DNA of 64,000 bases. Source: Streptomyces sp. DSM 110735 (GTDB lineage: Bacteria; Actinomycetota; Actinomycetes; Streptomycetales; Streptomycetaceae). This document shows, one piece after another, positions 43,484 through 52,645 of this stretch. The notes beneath the pieces were generated by a model. The model saw only the letters and a program-made list of their open reading frames with translations, was not told the origin of the DNA and did no database searches. The position numbers and the translations under genes were made by a program. Within the stretch, counting starts at the first letter, position 1; every line of letters starts with the position of its first letter. The stretch covers positions 248,001 through 312,000 of the forward strand of contig NZ_JACYHF010000003.1 in the NCBI RefSeq assembly GCF_016482685.1, written 5' to 3'.

Positions 43484-45574
43484 TCAGCCCGCGCCGCCGT
43501 CCCGCTCCGCCCGTACCTCGAACTCGCACCACACGGCCTTGCCGCCGCCCCGCGCCTCCACTCCCCACCGGTCCGCCAGCAGCTCGACCAGGAGCAGCCC
43601 GCGCCCGGACACCCCCTCCGCGCCCGCCTCCCGCCGCCGGGGCAGGGCGCTGGAGGAGTCCTCGACCTCGACGCGGAGTCTGCGCTCGGGTCCGTCGAGC
43701 ACCCGGAGGGTCACCGCCGCCGAGCCCTCCGTGTGCATGAGGACGTTGGTGACCAGCTCGTCGGTGACCAGCTCGATGTCGTCGGCGCGCTCGCGGGCGC
43801 CCCAGGCGCGTACGGCGGTGCGGATCATGTGGCGAGCGCGGGAGAGTGCCTCGGGGTCGCCGGGGGCGACATGGCGGCGCAGTCTGCCGCCCGCGAGCGG
43901 GGCGTCGGGGACGCGGCGCCGGAGCAGGAGCAGCGCCACGTCGTCCTCGCCGCCGCGTTCCTCGGCCATGCCGATCAGCCGCCCGGCGAGTTCGCGGACG
44001 TCGTGGGGTCCGGCGGCGACGGCGGAGGCGAGGGCGCGCATCCCGTCATCCAGGTCGACGCCGGGCTCTTCGACCAGGCCGTCGGTGCACAGGACCAGGG
44101 TGCGTCCGGGGTCGAGTTCGAGTGTGGTGATCGGGTACTCCAGACGGCCGAACTCGGCGGAGAGCCCGAGCGGCAGCCCGCCCTCGACGCAGATGCGGCG
44201 GCAGGTGCCGTCGGAGTAGCGCAGGAGCGGGTCGAGGTGGCCCGCGCGGACCATCTGGACGACACCGGTGGACAGGTCTGCCTGGGCGTAGAGGCAGGTC
44301 GCGAACCGGTCGGTGTCGAGTTCGTGCAGGAAGACGGAGGCGCGGGCCATCACCGCGGCCGGGGTGTGTCCCTCGGCGGCGTAGGCGCGCAGCACGATCC
44401 TGAGCTGGCCCATGACGGCGGCGGCGTGGGTGTCGTGACCCTGGACGTCGCCGATGACCGCGCCGACGCGTCCCCCGGGCAGCGGGATCAGGTCGTACCA
44501 GTCGCCGCCGATGTCGCGCCCGAGCGCCGCCGAGCGGTAGCGCACGGCGACCTCGGCGCCGCGCACGCTGGGGATGGTGCGGGGCAGCATCGCCTGCTGG
44601 AGGTTCTGGGCGAGGTCCTTGTCCTGCTCGTAGAGCATGGCGCGCTGCAGGCTCTGCGCGATGCTGCTGCCGAGCGCGACGAGGACGGCGCGTTCCTCGG
44701 CGGAGAAGCCGCGCCGGTCGCTGTAGAGCAGACCGAGGGCGCCGATGGGGCGGCCCTGCGCGATGAGCGGGAGGTAGGCGGCGGAGGTGATGTGCAGTCC
44801 GGTGAGGTGCGGCCAGAGGATGGGGTAGCCGTCGGCGAACTCCTCCGGGGACTCGATGAAGCGGGGGGCGAGGGTGCGCACGACCTCGCTCATCGGGTAC
44901 TGCTCGTCGACCCGGGTGATCCGGGTGCCGGGCACGAAGCTCCCGGCCAGTCCCTCGGCGACCAGCCGGATCCGCCCCGCCTCCACCAGCCCCATGACCA
45001 CGCTGGCCACACCGAGATGGCGGATGCCGTGGGTCTCCTTGAGCACGTCGATCACGTCGTGGACGCTGCGGGCGTGGGCGAGGGCGGCGGTGATGACCTG
45101 GACGACGTTGGTCTGGCGGCGGAACGCCTCGTCGCGCAGGGTGCGCGGTCCGTGCACGGGGCTCTCGGCGAGTTCCCTGGTGGCGTCCCGGACGATGCCG
45201 ACGACCCGGTGCGGACGCCCGGTGCCGTCGCGGCGGATGGCGCCCTGGCTGTGGGTCCAGCGGTAGCTGCCGTCGCGGCGGCGGATGCGGAAGTAGGTGC
45301 CGTAGTGCTCGCTGCCGTCCTTGATGGCGCGGGCGACGACCGCGTCGAGGTGGGCTGCCTCGGGCGGCGGCATCCGGGCGGCGAGGGACTCCAGGCGGCC
45401 GTCGTACTCCTCGGGGAGCAGGTCGAAGACCTCGTGGGCGTGGGCGTCCAGGTGGAAGAGACCCGCGTCCAGGTCCCAGTCGAAGGTGCCCATGCCGTTG
45501 AGCGCCAGGATCGTGTCCGGGTGGGCGGGCGAGTCCTCCGGGAGTGACAGGGCACTCGCTCCCCGTTCAGCCAT
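43484..45574 (-). CDS. PAS-GAF-SpoIIE phosphatase-HATPase regulator
   Basis: A 696-residue multidomain signalling protein. Order: PAS/PAC (about 20-135, FDWDLDAGLFHLDAHAHEVF), GAF (150-320), PP2C/SpoIIE phosphatase with GRDIGGDWYDLIPLP and AVIGDVQGHDTHAA (metal Asp/Gly residues), and a C-terminal RsbW-like ATPase (ELVTDELVTNVLMHT and GRGLLLVELLADRWG). It probably dephosphorylates an anti-anti-sigma factor and can phosphorylate or bind one, linking a small-molecule or redox signal to sigma-B-type control. No partner is adjacent. ATG 45574 is the first in-frame start. Confidence 0.93.
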   Translation of the reverse strand: MAERGASALSLPEDSPAHPDTILALNGMGTFDWDLDAGLFHLDAHAHEVFDLLPEEYDGRLESLAARMPPPEAAHLDAVVARAIKDGSEHYGTYFRIRRRDGSYRWTHSQGAIRRDGTGRPHRVVGIVRDATRELAESPVHGPRTLRDEAFRRQTNVVQVITAALAHARSVHDVIDVLKETHGIRHLGVASVVMGLVEAGRIRLVAEGLAGSFVPGTRITRVDEQYPMSEVVRTLAPRFIESPEEFADGYPILWPHLTGLHITSAAYLPLIAQGRPIGALGLLYSDRRGFSAEERAVLVALGSSIAQSLQRAMLYEQDKDLAQNLQQAMLPRTIPSVRGAEVAVRYRSAALGRDIGGDWYDLIPLPGGRVGAVIGDVQGHDTHAAAVMGQLRIVLRAYAAEGHTPAAVMARASVFLHELDTDRFATCLYAQADLSTGVVQMVRAGHLDPLLRYSDGTCRRICVEGGLPLGLSAEFGRLEYPITTLELDPGRTLVLCTDGLVEEPGVDLDDGMRALASAVAAGPHDVRELAGRLIGMAEERGGEDDVALLLLRRRVPDAPLAGGRLRRHVAPGDPEALSRARHMIRTAVRAWGARERADDIELVTDELVTNVLMHTEGSAAVTLRVLDGPERRLRVEVEDSSSALPRRREAGAEGVSGRGLLLVELLADRWGVEARGGGKAVWCEFEVRAERDGGAG

Positions 45575-45714
45575 GGAGCCACCTTGCCAGCAATCGGCGG
45601 ATTCTTCGAGTGCTGCACAGGCGTCCGGTTAGCCGGTCCGTGCCGCGCGGTACATGGAGTGGCGGGCGTCGAGCGACCGTGTCCGGAAGCGGTCGCGCGG
45701 GAGGCGGGAGCGTC

Positions 45715-47127
45715 GTGGACTGGTTCACCGCACCGGGGTACTGGCTGAGCCGGCTGGTGTTCCAGCGCGCCCTGGCCGGGCTGTATCTCGTGGCGTTCCT
45801 GACCGCCGCCCTCCAGTTCCGGGCGCTGCTGGGCGAGCGCGGGATGACGCCGATCCCCCGGTATCTGGCGCGCACGCGCTTTTGCCGCTCCCCGAGCCTG
45901 TTCCATCTGCACTACTCGGACCGCTTCTTCGCCGGGTGCGCGTGGGCGGGCTGCGCGGTGTCGGCGGCGCTGATCGCGGGGGTGGACTCGCTGCTGCCGC
46001 TGTGGGCGGGGGTGCTGCTCTGGCTGGTGCCGTGGGCGCTGTATCTGTCGATCGTGAACGTCGGCCAGACCTGGTACGCCTTCGGCTGGGAGTCGCTGCT
46101 CCTGGAGGTCGGGTTCCTCGCGGCGTTCCTCGGCAACGACGAGGTGGCGCCGCCCATCGTGGTGCTGTTCCTGCTGCGCTGGGTGCTGTTCCGGGTGGAG
46201 TTCGGCGCCGGGCTGATCAAGATCCGCGGCGACCGGTGCTGGCGCGACCTGACCTGCCTCTACTACCACCACGAGACCCAGCCGATGCCGGGCCCGCTGA
46301 GCTGGTTCTTCCACCATCTGCCGAAACCGCTGCACCGGGTGGAGGTCGCCGCCAACCACTTCACCCAACTCGTCGTGCCCTTCCTGTTGTTCACCCCGCA
46401 GCCGATCGCCTCGGCCGCCGCCGCGCTGATGATCGTGACCCAGCTCTGGCTGGTGCTGTCCGGGAACTTCGCCTGGCTGAACTGGATCACCATCGTGCTC
46501 GCGTTCTCCGCGCTGCTCCTGCCCACCCACGCGCCCTCGGTGCCCGCGGCGCCGCTCTGGTACGAGGTCCTGGTGCTCGCGGTCGGCGCGGGACTGCTCT
46601 TCCTGAGCCGTCGCCCGGTGCTGAACATGGTCTCCCGCCGCCAGGTGATGAACCGTTCCTACGACCCGCTGCACCTGGTCAACACCTACGGCGCGTTCGG
46701 CAGTGTGGGCCGGGTGCGGTACGAGGTGGTCGTCGAGGGCACCTACGACGATCCGCCCCGGGAGGACTCCGACTGGCGGGCGTACGAGTTCCGGGGCAAG
46801 CCGGGCGACCTGCGCCACTGGCCGCGCCAGTTCGCGCCGTACCATCTGCGTCTGGACTGGCTGATGTGGTTCGCCGCGCTGTCGCCGGGCTACGCCGGGG
46901 AATGGTTCGGCGGTCTGGTGGAACGGCTCCTGGAGGGCGACCGGGCGACCCTGCGTCTGCTGCGCCGCTCCCCCTTCCCGCCCGAGGCGCCGCCCCGGCA
47001 CGTCCGCGCCCGGCTCTTCCGCTACCGGTTCACGGACTGGCGGGAGCTGCGGGAGACGGGTGCGTGCTGGGAGCGGGCGTACGTGCGGGACTATCTGCCG
47101 CCGACGCGGCTCACGGGGAGCGGGTGA
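45715..47127 (+). CDS. lipase maturation factor (LMF1-like) membrane protein
   Basis: A 470-residue polytopic protein of PF06762. Family segments include WFTAPGYWLSRLVFQRALAG, FGWESLLLEVGFLAAFLG, LLRWVLFRVEFGAGLIKIRG, LTCLYYHHETQPMPGPLSW, VNTYGAFGSVGRVRYEVVVE and CWERAYVRDYLP. The eukaryotic member assists folding of secreted lipases in the endoplasmic reticulum; the bacterial role is unknown. GTG 45715 follows GGCGGGAG. It overlaps no neighbour and is divergent from the phosphatase gene. Confidence 0.92.
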   Translation: MDWFTAPGYWLSRLVFQRALAGLYLVAFLTAALQFRALLGERGMTPIPRYLARTRFCRSPSLFHLHYSDRFFAGCAWAGCAVSAALIAGVDSLLPLWAGVLLWLVPWALYLSIVNVGQTWYAFGWESLLLEVGFLAAFLGNDEVAPPIVVLFLLRWVLFRVEFGAGLIKIRGDRCWRDLTCLYYHHETQPMPGPLSWFFHHLPKPLHRVEVAANHFTQLVVPFLLFTPQPIASAAAALMIVTQLWLVLSGNFAWLNWITIVLAFSALLLPTHAPSVPAAPLWYEVLVLAVGAGLLFLSRRPVLNMVSRRQVMNRSYDPLHLVNTYGAFGSVGRVRYEVVVEGTYDDPPREDSDWRAYEFRGKPGDLRHWPRQFAPYHLRLDWLMWFAALSPGYAGEWFGGLVERLLEGDRATLRLLRRSPFPPEAPPRHVRARLFRYRFTDWRELRETGACWERAYVRDYLPPTRLTGSG

Positions 47128-47234
47128 TTCCGCGCCGGTGAAGGACCGCCGGGCTCTCGACGCGGGGCACCCGAGCGGGCAAAGTGACCCTGCGTGCCCG
47201 GCGTCGGGTGCGCGGGAGATGACGAGGAGCGTCC

Positions 47235-48584
47235 GTGAACGACTGGGCCGGCCGGAGCGCCGCCGAGATCGCCGCCGCCGTGCGCGAGAAGCGCGCCACC
47301 CCGCGCGAGGTGGTCGCCGACCATCTGGTGCGGATCGAACGGCTCGACGGGCGGGTGGGCGCCTTCCGCGCGGTGCGCGCCGAGGCCGCGCTCGCGGAGG
47401 CGGACGAGGTCGCGGCCCGGGGCGATCTGGACCGGCTGCCGCTCGCGGGCGTACCGGTGGCGGTCAAGGACAACCTGCCGGTGCGCGGCGAGTCGGTGCG
47501 CAACGGCTCCGCCGCGACGCCGGACACCCCGGCAGCCGAGGACCATGTGACGGTGGCCCGGCTGCGGGCGGCGGGCGCGGTGGTCGTGGGTCTGACGAAC
47601 GTGCCGGAGCTGTGCGTCTTCGGCACCTCCGAGAGCGTGTACGGCACCGCCCGCAACCCGTGGGACCTCACCCGCACGGCGGGCGGTTCCTCCGGGGGTA
47701 GCGCGGCGGCGGTGGCGGCGGGCATGGTGCCGCTCGCGGTGGGCAACGACGGCATGGGCTCGCTGCGCATCCCGGCCGCGCACTGCGGTCTGGTCACGCT
47801 GAAGTCCGGGCACGGGGTCGTCCCGGCCGGGATCGGCAACGGCGACTGGTTCGGGATGTCCGAGAACGGTCCCCTGGCCACCACGACCGAGGATCTGCGG
47901 CTGATGCTGTCGGTGCTCGCGGACACGGAGTTCACCGGACCCGCCGAGCCCGCGCCGCGCCGGATCGCGGTGGCACTGCGCAGCCCGCTGGCCGGGATCC
48001 CGGTGAACGGCGCGTACACCGCCGCGGTGCGCCGCGCGGCAGAGCTGCTCGCCGGGGCGGGCCACACGGTCCGCGAGGACGAGCCGCCCTATCCGCTCGA
48101 CCTCGGGGTGACCGCGATGCGCACCTGGACGGCGGGTACGGCGGTGGACGCGGCGGAGCTGGACCCGGCGCTGCTCGCCGCGCGCACCCGGACGCACGCC
48201 GCCGTCGGCCGCCGCTTCGTCGGCTCGGCGCGGCGCGGGGAGGCGCGGGAGCGGCTGCGGGAGCGTCTCGCGCCGTTCTTCGCCGAGCACGAGGTGCTGC
48301 TGACCCCGGCGCTGGCGCGGCGCGGTCCGAAGGCGGACGCCTGGCACGAGCGCGGTTGGGTGTCCAACCTCCTGGTGAACAGCGCCTGTTCACCCTTCAC
48401 CCCGGTCTGGAACCTGACCGGCTGGCCCGCGATGTCGGTGCCCTTCGGCAGGCTGTCCGACTCGGGCGCCCCGTGCGCGGTGCAGTTGGTGGGCCGTCCG
48501 GGCAGTGAGCCCGTACTGCTGGCGGTGGCCGAGGAGTTGGAGCGGCTGCTGCCGTGGCCGCGCACGGCGCCGCTGGAGCCGTAG
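47235..48584 (+). CDS. amidase, amidase-signature family
   Basis: A 449-residue cytosolic hydrolase. The Ser-cisSer-Lys triad is seen: Lys in GVPVAVKDNLPVRG, cis-Ser in TAGGSSGGSAAAVAAG and the nucleophile Ser in DGMGSLRIPAAHCG. The usual GGS before the nucleophile reads GMGS, a small change. Family members act on short aliphatic or aryl amides, or in GatA; no gatB/C is present, so a metabolic amidase is more likely. GAGGAG precedes GTG 47235. Convergent with an acetyltransferase gene, two bases apart. Confidence 0.92.
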   Translation: MNDWAGRSAAEIAAAVREKRATPREVVADHLVRIERLDGRVGAFRAVRAEAALAEADEVAARGDLDRLPLAGVPVAVKDNLPVRGESVRNGSAATPDTPAAEDHVTVARLRAAGAVVVGLTNVPELCVFGTSESVYGTARNPWDLTRTAGGSSGGSAAAVAAGMVPLAVGNDGMGSLRIPAAHCGLVTLKSGHGVVPAGIGNGDWFGMSENGPLATTTEDLRLMLSVLADTEFTGPAEPAPRRIAVALRSPLAGIPVNGAYTAAVRRAAELLAGAGHTVREDEPPYPLDLGVTAMRTWTAGTAVDAAELDPALLAARTRTHAAVGRRFVGSARRGEARERLRERLAPFFAEHEVLLTPALARRGPKADAWHERGWVSNLLVNSACSPFTPVWNLTGWPAMSVPFGRLSDSGAPCAVQLVGRPGSEPVLLAVAEELERLLPWPRTAPLEP

Positions 48585-48586
48585 TC

Positions 48587-49069
48587 TCAGAGCGCCCGGT
48601 ACATGATGTGCAGCCCGACCCGGCCGTGCCGGGGGTGTTCGAAGGCGTCCGGGACCGTGCCGAGGACGGTGAAGCCGAGGGCGGTCCACAGGCGGACGGC
48701 GGGGTTGGTCTCCACGACGGCGTTGAAGACCATCGCGCGGAAGCCCTGGTCCCGCGCCTCGGCGAGGACGTGTTCGGCGAGGGCGCGGCCGACTCCGCGT
48801 CCGGCGCGGTCGGGGTCGACCATGAAGGCGGCGTTGGCGATGCCCGCGGCGGGTCCGCCGTAGTTCGGGGTGAGGAAGGCGGAGCCGGTGAGGGTTTTGT
48901 CCGCGTCCTCGGCGACGTAGACCCGGTGGGGCGGGGCGGTCCACAGTCGCCGGGCCGCTTCCTCGGTGGTGCCGGGGTCCCAGGTGTAGGTCTCCCCGGC
49001 GGCGACGATCCGGTGCCAGAACGGCCAGATCCGCGGCCAGTCGGCGGCCACGGCTTCTCTGATCTGCAT
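48587..49069 (-). CDS. GNAT-family N-acetyltransferase
   Basis: A 160-residue GNAT protein. It starts MQIREAVAADWPRIWPFWHR, has the CoA motif VDPDRAGRGVGRALAEHVL and the C-terminal block FNAVVETNPAVRLWTALGFT, which resembles L-amino-acid or phosphinothricin-type N-acetyltransferases. The specific substrate cannot be decided. ATG 49069 lacks a strong ribosome site; -10-like sequence is not obvious. The small gene at 49122-49295 lies just upstream in the same direction, 52 bases away, and they may form an operon. Confidence 0.88.
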   Translation of the reverse strand: MQIREAVAADWPRIWPFWHRIVAAGETYTWDPGTTEEAARRLWTAPPHRVYVAEDADKTLTGSAFLTPNYGGPAAGIANAAFMVDPDRAGRGVGRALAEHVLAEARDQGFRAMVFNAVVETNPAVRLWTALGFTVLGTVPDAFEHPRHGRVGLHIMYRAL

Positions 49070-49121
49070 GGGCGCGAGTGTGTCACGCCCACGCGGGGCT
49101 GATACGGCGCTCTGCCCGGGG

Positions 49122-49295
49122 TCAGTCCACGCTGGGCAGGATGTGCGGCTCGGCGAGGTCTTCCTCGTAGCCGGCCAGGCGGATCGGGGCGGAGCGGGCC
49201 CACACGTCGAGGCTGCCGAGTTCTCCGGGCCTGCGGCGGGTCCGCTCCGGGCGTTCGTCGGGGCCCTGTTCGCGATTCGCCTTCTCCGGTGTCAC
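49122..49295 (-). CDS. 57-residue hydrophilic protein of unknown function
   Basis: A short frame from GTG 49295 to TGA 49122. The N-terminal half is highly charged (TPEKANREQGPDERPERTRR) and the C-terminal half is better structured (GSLDVWARSAPIRLAGYEED, then LAEPHILPSVD). GAGGGAG lies nine bases before the GTG and codon use is normal for the region. I recall similar small proteins ending in this way in other Streptomyces but no function. It could be the first gene of a unit with the acetyltransferase. Confidence 0.65.
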   Translation of the reverse strand: MTPEKANREQGPDERPERTRRRPGELGSLDVWARSAPIRLAGYEEDLAEPHILPSVD

Positions 49296-49512
49296 CGCGC
49301 ACTCCCTCTGTGTCGGGTCGCCCCTCTCCGTTCAGGTTAACCAAATGAGCGGGGCTCCGCTCGACAGTGAGTGCAAACAAGACGTAAGCATTGCGGGTCG
49401 CCCCGACCTCAATACCCCACGATGTGTTGCGATTTCATGACACGCGCACCGCGTGACCGTCCGCCGGGTTCACCCACTCGGCCTACGGACCGTCACGCGG
49501 TGCCCCGTGGTT
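49296..49512. other. AT-richer intergenic stretch
   Basis: These 217 bases contain GGTTAACCAAATGAG (49336-49350) and a run near 49370-49440 with AACAAGACGTAAGC and GATTTCATGA, far AT-richer than the surroundings. The first palindromic part, GGTTAACC, could be an operator or promoter for the 57-residue gene on the minus strand. No gene is seen. Confidence 0.45.
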
Positions 49513-51030
49513 TCACCACTTGCCGGGCGCGTAGTCCTTCATGAAGACGCCGTAGAGGTCGTCGCCCAGCTCGCCGCGCACGATCGGGTCGTATACACGC
49601 GCGGCGCCGTCGACCAGGTCGAGCGGAGCGTGGAAACCCTCCTCGGCCAGGCGCAGCTTGTCGAAGTGGGGGCGCTCGTCGGTGATCCAGCCGGTGTCGA
49701 CCGAGGTCATCAGGATGCGGTCGGTGTCGAACATCTCCTGGCCGCTGGTGCGCGTCACCATGTTCATCGCGGCCTTGGCGGCGTTGGTGTTCGGGTGGCC
49801 CGCGCCCTTGTAGCCACGGGCGAAGACGCCCTCCATGGCGGAGACGTTCACGACGTACGCCCGTCCGCTCGCCGCCTTCCTCGCCGCCTCGGCCATGCTC
49901 GGGCGGAGCTTGCTGATCAGGATGAACGGCGCCGTGTAGTTGCACAACTGGGTCTCGAGCAGCTCCACCGGGGAGATCTGCTCGATGGTCTGCACCCAGG
50001 TGTTGGTGTCGACCACGTCGGGGAGCAGACCGCCCGCGTCGATGGCGGTGCCGTCCAGGTGCCGGGCGACGCTCGCGTTGCCCGCGACCAGGGCGAGGTC
50101 GGCGACCTTCTGGGCCTCGATGCCGCTGGTGCCGAGGGGCAGCGCGGCCAGACCGCCCACCGCGCCGGAGTTGAAGGCGCCGATCACGTGGTGGGCGGGC
50201 AGCTCACCGGCGGGCAGCGGGGCGCTCTCGCCGTCGACCAGGGCGGCGTAGGCGGACGCCAGCCGCCGCACGGTCTGGGTGGCGTTGTTGACCAGGATGT
50301 CCAGCGGGCCCGCGTCGGCGACCTGGTCCGCGAGGGCCACCGCCTGGGCGGGGTCGCGCAGGTCGATGCCGACGACCTCCAGGCGGTGCATCCAGTCCGC
50401 GGAGTCCTCCATCGCCTTGAAGCGGCGGATGGCGTCCTTGGGGAACCGTGTGGTGATCGTGGTGTGCGCGCCGTCGCGCAGCAGGCGCAGCGCGATGTAC
50501 ATGCCGATCTTGGCGCGACCGCCGGTGAGCAGGGCGCGCTTGCCGGTGAGGTCGGCGCGGGCGTCGCGCTTGTCGCGGTTGAGCCGGGCGCAGTCGGGAC
50601 AGAGCTGGTGGTAGAAGTAGTCGACCTCGACGTAGCGGGTCTTGCAGGTGTAGCAGGAGCGCGGGCGCTGGAGTATGCCCGCGATCCTGCCCGCCTCGAC
50701 CTTGGAAGTGGGCAGGATGCCCTCGGTCTCGTCGTCGATGCGCTCGGCGGAGCCGGTGGCGGTGGCCTCGGTGACGGCGCGGTCGTGCGCGGTCTTGGCA
50801 GCGCGGCGCTCCTGGCGGCGGCGCTGCTTGACCGTGCGGTAGATGTGCGAGGTGGCCCGGCGCACCGCGATCGCGTCGGGGTGGTCCACGTCGATCCGGT
50901 CCAGCTCCTCCAGCACGCTCAGGCAGACGGCCAGGCGCTCCGGGTCGATGCCGGGTCCGTGGACCACCTCGTCGACGTCCTCCGTGGACACCGAGCCCAT
51001 GGACGCCGCGCCCTCCTCTGTCACCGTCAT
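49513..51030 (-). CDS. zinc-ribbon SDR-fold protein lacking the catalytic Tyr
   Basis: A 505-residue protein with an unusual build. Residues 1-120 are a helical, acidic then Arg-rich region; a zinc ribbon follows (C126, C129, C144, C147; CYTC...CPDC); then a Rossmann domain from 163 (LTGKRALLTGGRAKIGMYIA, DLRDPAQ, LDILVNNATQT). A long insertion (about 255-350) precedes the Ser motif VVNVSAMEG (S397). The YxxxK element reads TNAAK (T415, K419), so the Tyr is missing and normal dehydrogenase chemistry is doubtful. ATG 51030 is chosen for a well-formed N-terminus. Function unknown. Confidence 0.88.
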   Translation of the reverse strand: MTVTEEGAASMGSVSTEDVDEVVHGPGIDPERLAVCLSVLEELDRIDVDHPDAIAVRRATSHIYRTVKQRRRQERRAAKTAHDRAVTEATATGSAERIDDETEGILPTSKVEAGRIAGILQRPRSCYTCKTRYVEVDYFYHQLCPDCARLNRDKRDARADLTGKRALLTGGRAKIGMYIALRLLRDGAHTTITTRFPKDAIRRFKAMEDSADWMHRLEVVGIDLRDPAQAVALADQVADAGPLDILVNNATQTVRRLASAYAALVDGESAPLPAGELPAHHVIGAFNSGAVGGLAALPLGTSGIEAQKVADLALVAGNASVARHLDGTAIDAGGLLPDVVDTNTWVQTIEQISPVELLETQLCNYTAPFILISKLRPSMAEAARKAASGRAYVVNVSAMEGVFARGYKGAGHPNTNAAKAAMNMVTRTSGQEMFDTDRILMTSVDTGWITDERPHFDKLRLAEEGFHAPLDLVDGAARVYDPIVRGELGDDLYGVFMKDYAPGKW

Positions 51031-51165
51031 CGCGCTGCCGCTTTCCCTGATCACCCGAGCGGCGCCGGACTGGCGCACGCTGTCGAACGGGGAATTTTAC
51101 GGAGCGTCCGGCCCCGGGACCAAACCCGTGGCCGGACCGGTGACCCATGTCTCCCGGAGCCGTGC

Positions 51166-52500
51166 TCAGCAGACCTCGCAGGCGGCGATCAGCGCCGCCG
51201 TCTCGTCCGTGAGCGCGCGGGCGAGAAGGTCCAGGTCGGGCACCGCGCGGGCGTCCGCGACGAGGCCGTAGTGGACGCGTCCCCGGTAGGTGGAGACGGC
51301 GACCGCGAGGGACTGGCCCGGAGCGAGCGGGGCGAGCGGATAGACCTCCGTGAGCTGGTGGCCGCCGAGCTTCAGGCCGATGCCGGGCAGGGGCACGCTG
51401 GTGACGAGGATGTCGAACCAGAGCCGGGCTGCCTGGCCGACCAGCGGACCGCCGAGCCGGTGTCCGAGCGCGGGCACGTGGTCCGCGAGCAGGGCGACGG
51501 CTCCGGCGCCCCGGTGCGGTCCCGCGTCCTTGTTGCGCAGCATCGCGGTGCGCACGGAGTCCAGGCGGCCCAGCGGATCGGGGTCGCCGACCGGAAGCCG
51601 TATCAGGTACCCGGAGAGCCGGTTGCCCTGCGGGTGGGCGGTGCGCGGGCGGCGCCGGGAGACCGGGATGAGCGCGCGCGGCGCGACTCCCTCACTGCCG
51701 TCGCCGCGCTCGTCCAGCCAGCGGCGCAGCGCCCCGGCGACGACGGCGATCAGCACGTCGTTGACGGTGCCGCCGACGCTCTTGCGGATGCGGTGCACGT
51801 CGTCGATGTCGAGGACGGCTCCGGCGATCCGGCGGGTGCCGCTGGGCGCGGAGGTCAGCGCGGGGGTGGGGCGCATCCCGAGGGTGGAGCGGGCCAGCGA
51901 GGCGCCGATGTCCAGAGCCCGGCCCACGTCGGACAGGGTGTCCTTGACCAGTCCGGGGACGCGTCCGGGCAGCGCGCGCACCTCGGAGAGCAGTCCGCGC
52001 GGCGGCTGGGCGGGGCGCGGGGCGCGCTCGGGCAGCTCGACGGGGTCGAGGAGACCGGCCGCGAGCTTCAGGGCGCGCAGCCCGTCGGCGAGGGCGTGGT
52101 GGAACTTGAACAGCACGGCGAAGGACACGCCGTCCTCGCCGGGCAGCACATGCGCCTCCCAGGGCGGACGCCCGCGCCCGAGGGGGCGCTGCATGAGGCG
52201 TCCCGCCATGGCGTGGAAGTCGGCGGTCGGCGCGTGCAGCCGTACGTGGTCGAGGGGGTCGAAGTCCGGGACCTCCTCGCGGGTGGCGCCGCCGAAGGCG
52301 AGGGGCTGCCACACGTCGCGGATCCGCATCCGCAGCCCGGGCACCGCGGCGGCGCGCGCGGCGAGCAGGTCGGCGGCGTGCGCGCCCGCGGTCGGCGAGT
52401 GCGTGGCGAAGATCCCGAGGGCGCCCAGGTGCATCGGGTGCCGGTCGGACTCCATGTTCCAGAAGGCGAGGTCGAGTGGAGCGAGCAGGTCGGAAGTCAA
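51166..52500 (-). CDS. wax ester synthase/diacylglycerol acyltransferase
   Basis: A 444-residue bifunctional acyltransferase making triacylglycerol or wax esters from acyl-CoA. The catalytic motif HHALADG (H134, H135, D139) is intact; the N-terminus SDLLAPLDLAFWNMESDRHP and the C-terminal NVPGP-type region (VTSVPLPGIGLKLGGHQLTE) fit. I believe it is the orthologue of SCO0958, the main storage enzyme of S. coelicolor. TTG 52500 is preferred over ATG 52566 because the conserved domain starts there and GAGG lies just upstream. Confidence 0.9.
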   Translation of the reverse strand: MTSDLLAPLDLAFWNMESDRHPMHLGALGIFATHSPTAGAHAADLLAARAAAVPGLRMRIRDVWQPLAFGGATREEVPDFDPLDHVRLHAPTADFHAMAGRLMQRPLGRGRPPWEAHVLPGEDGVSFAVLFKFHHALADGLRALKLAAGLLDPVELPERAPRPAQPPRGLLSEVRALPGRVPGLVKDTLSDVGRALDIGASLARSTLGMRPTPALTSAPSGTRRIAGAVLDIDDVHRIRKSVGGTVNDVLIAVVAGALRRWLDERGDGSEGVAPRALIPVSRRRPRTAHPQGNRLSGYLIRLPVGDPDPLGRLDSVRTAMLRNKDAGPHRGAGAVALLADHVPALGHRLGGPLVGQAARLWFDILVTSVPLPGIGLKLGGHQLTEVYPLAPLAPGQSLAVAVSTYRGRVHYGLVADARAVPDLDLLARALTDETAALIAACEVC

Positions 52501-52645
52501 GGGCGTGCCTCGCGTCGTCGACGGGTGGTTGTGTGCAGTCAATCCCCGAACCCCGATTACGGTCAAGTGCGATCACGTTACGCTCAGTTAACAGCAGATA
52601 AAGTCTCGCCCCCGGTGAGGGGGCGGGACTCGTCAGACCGTGAGG

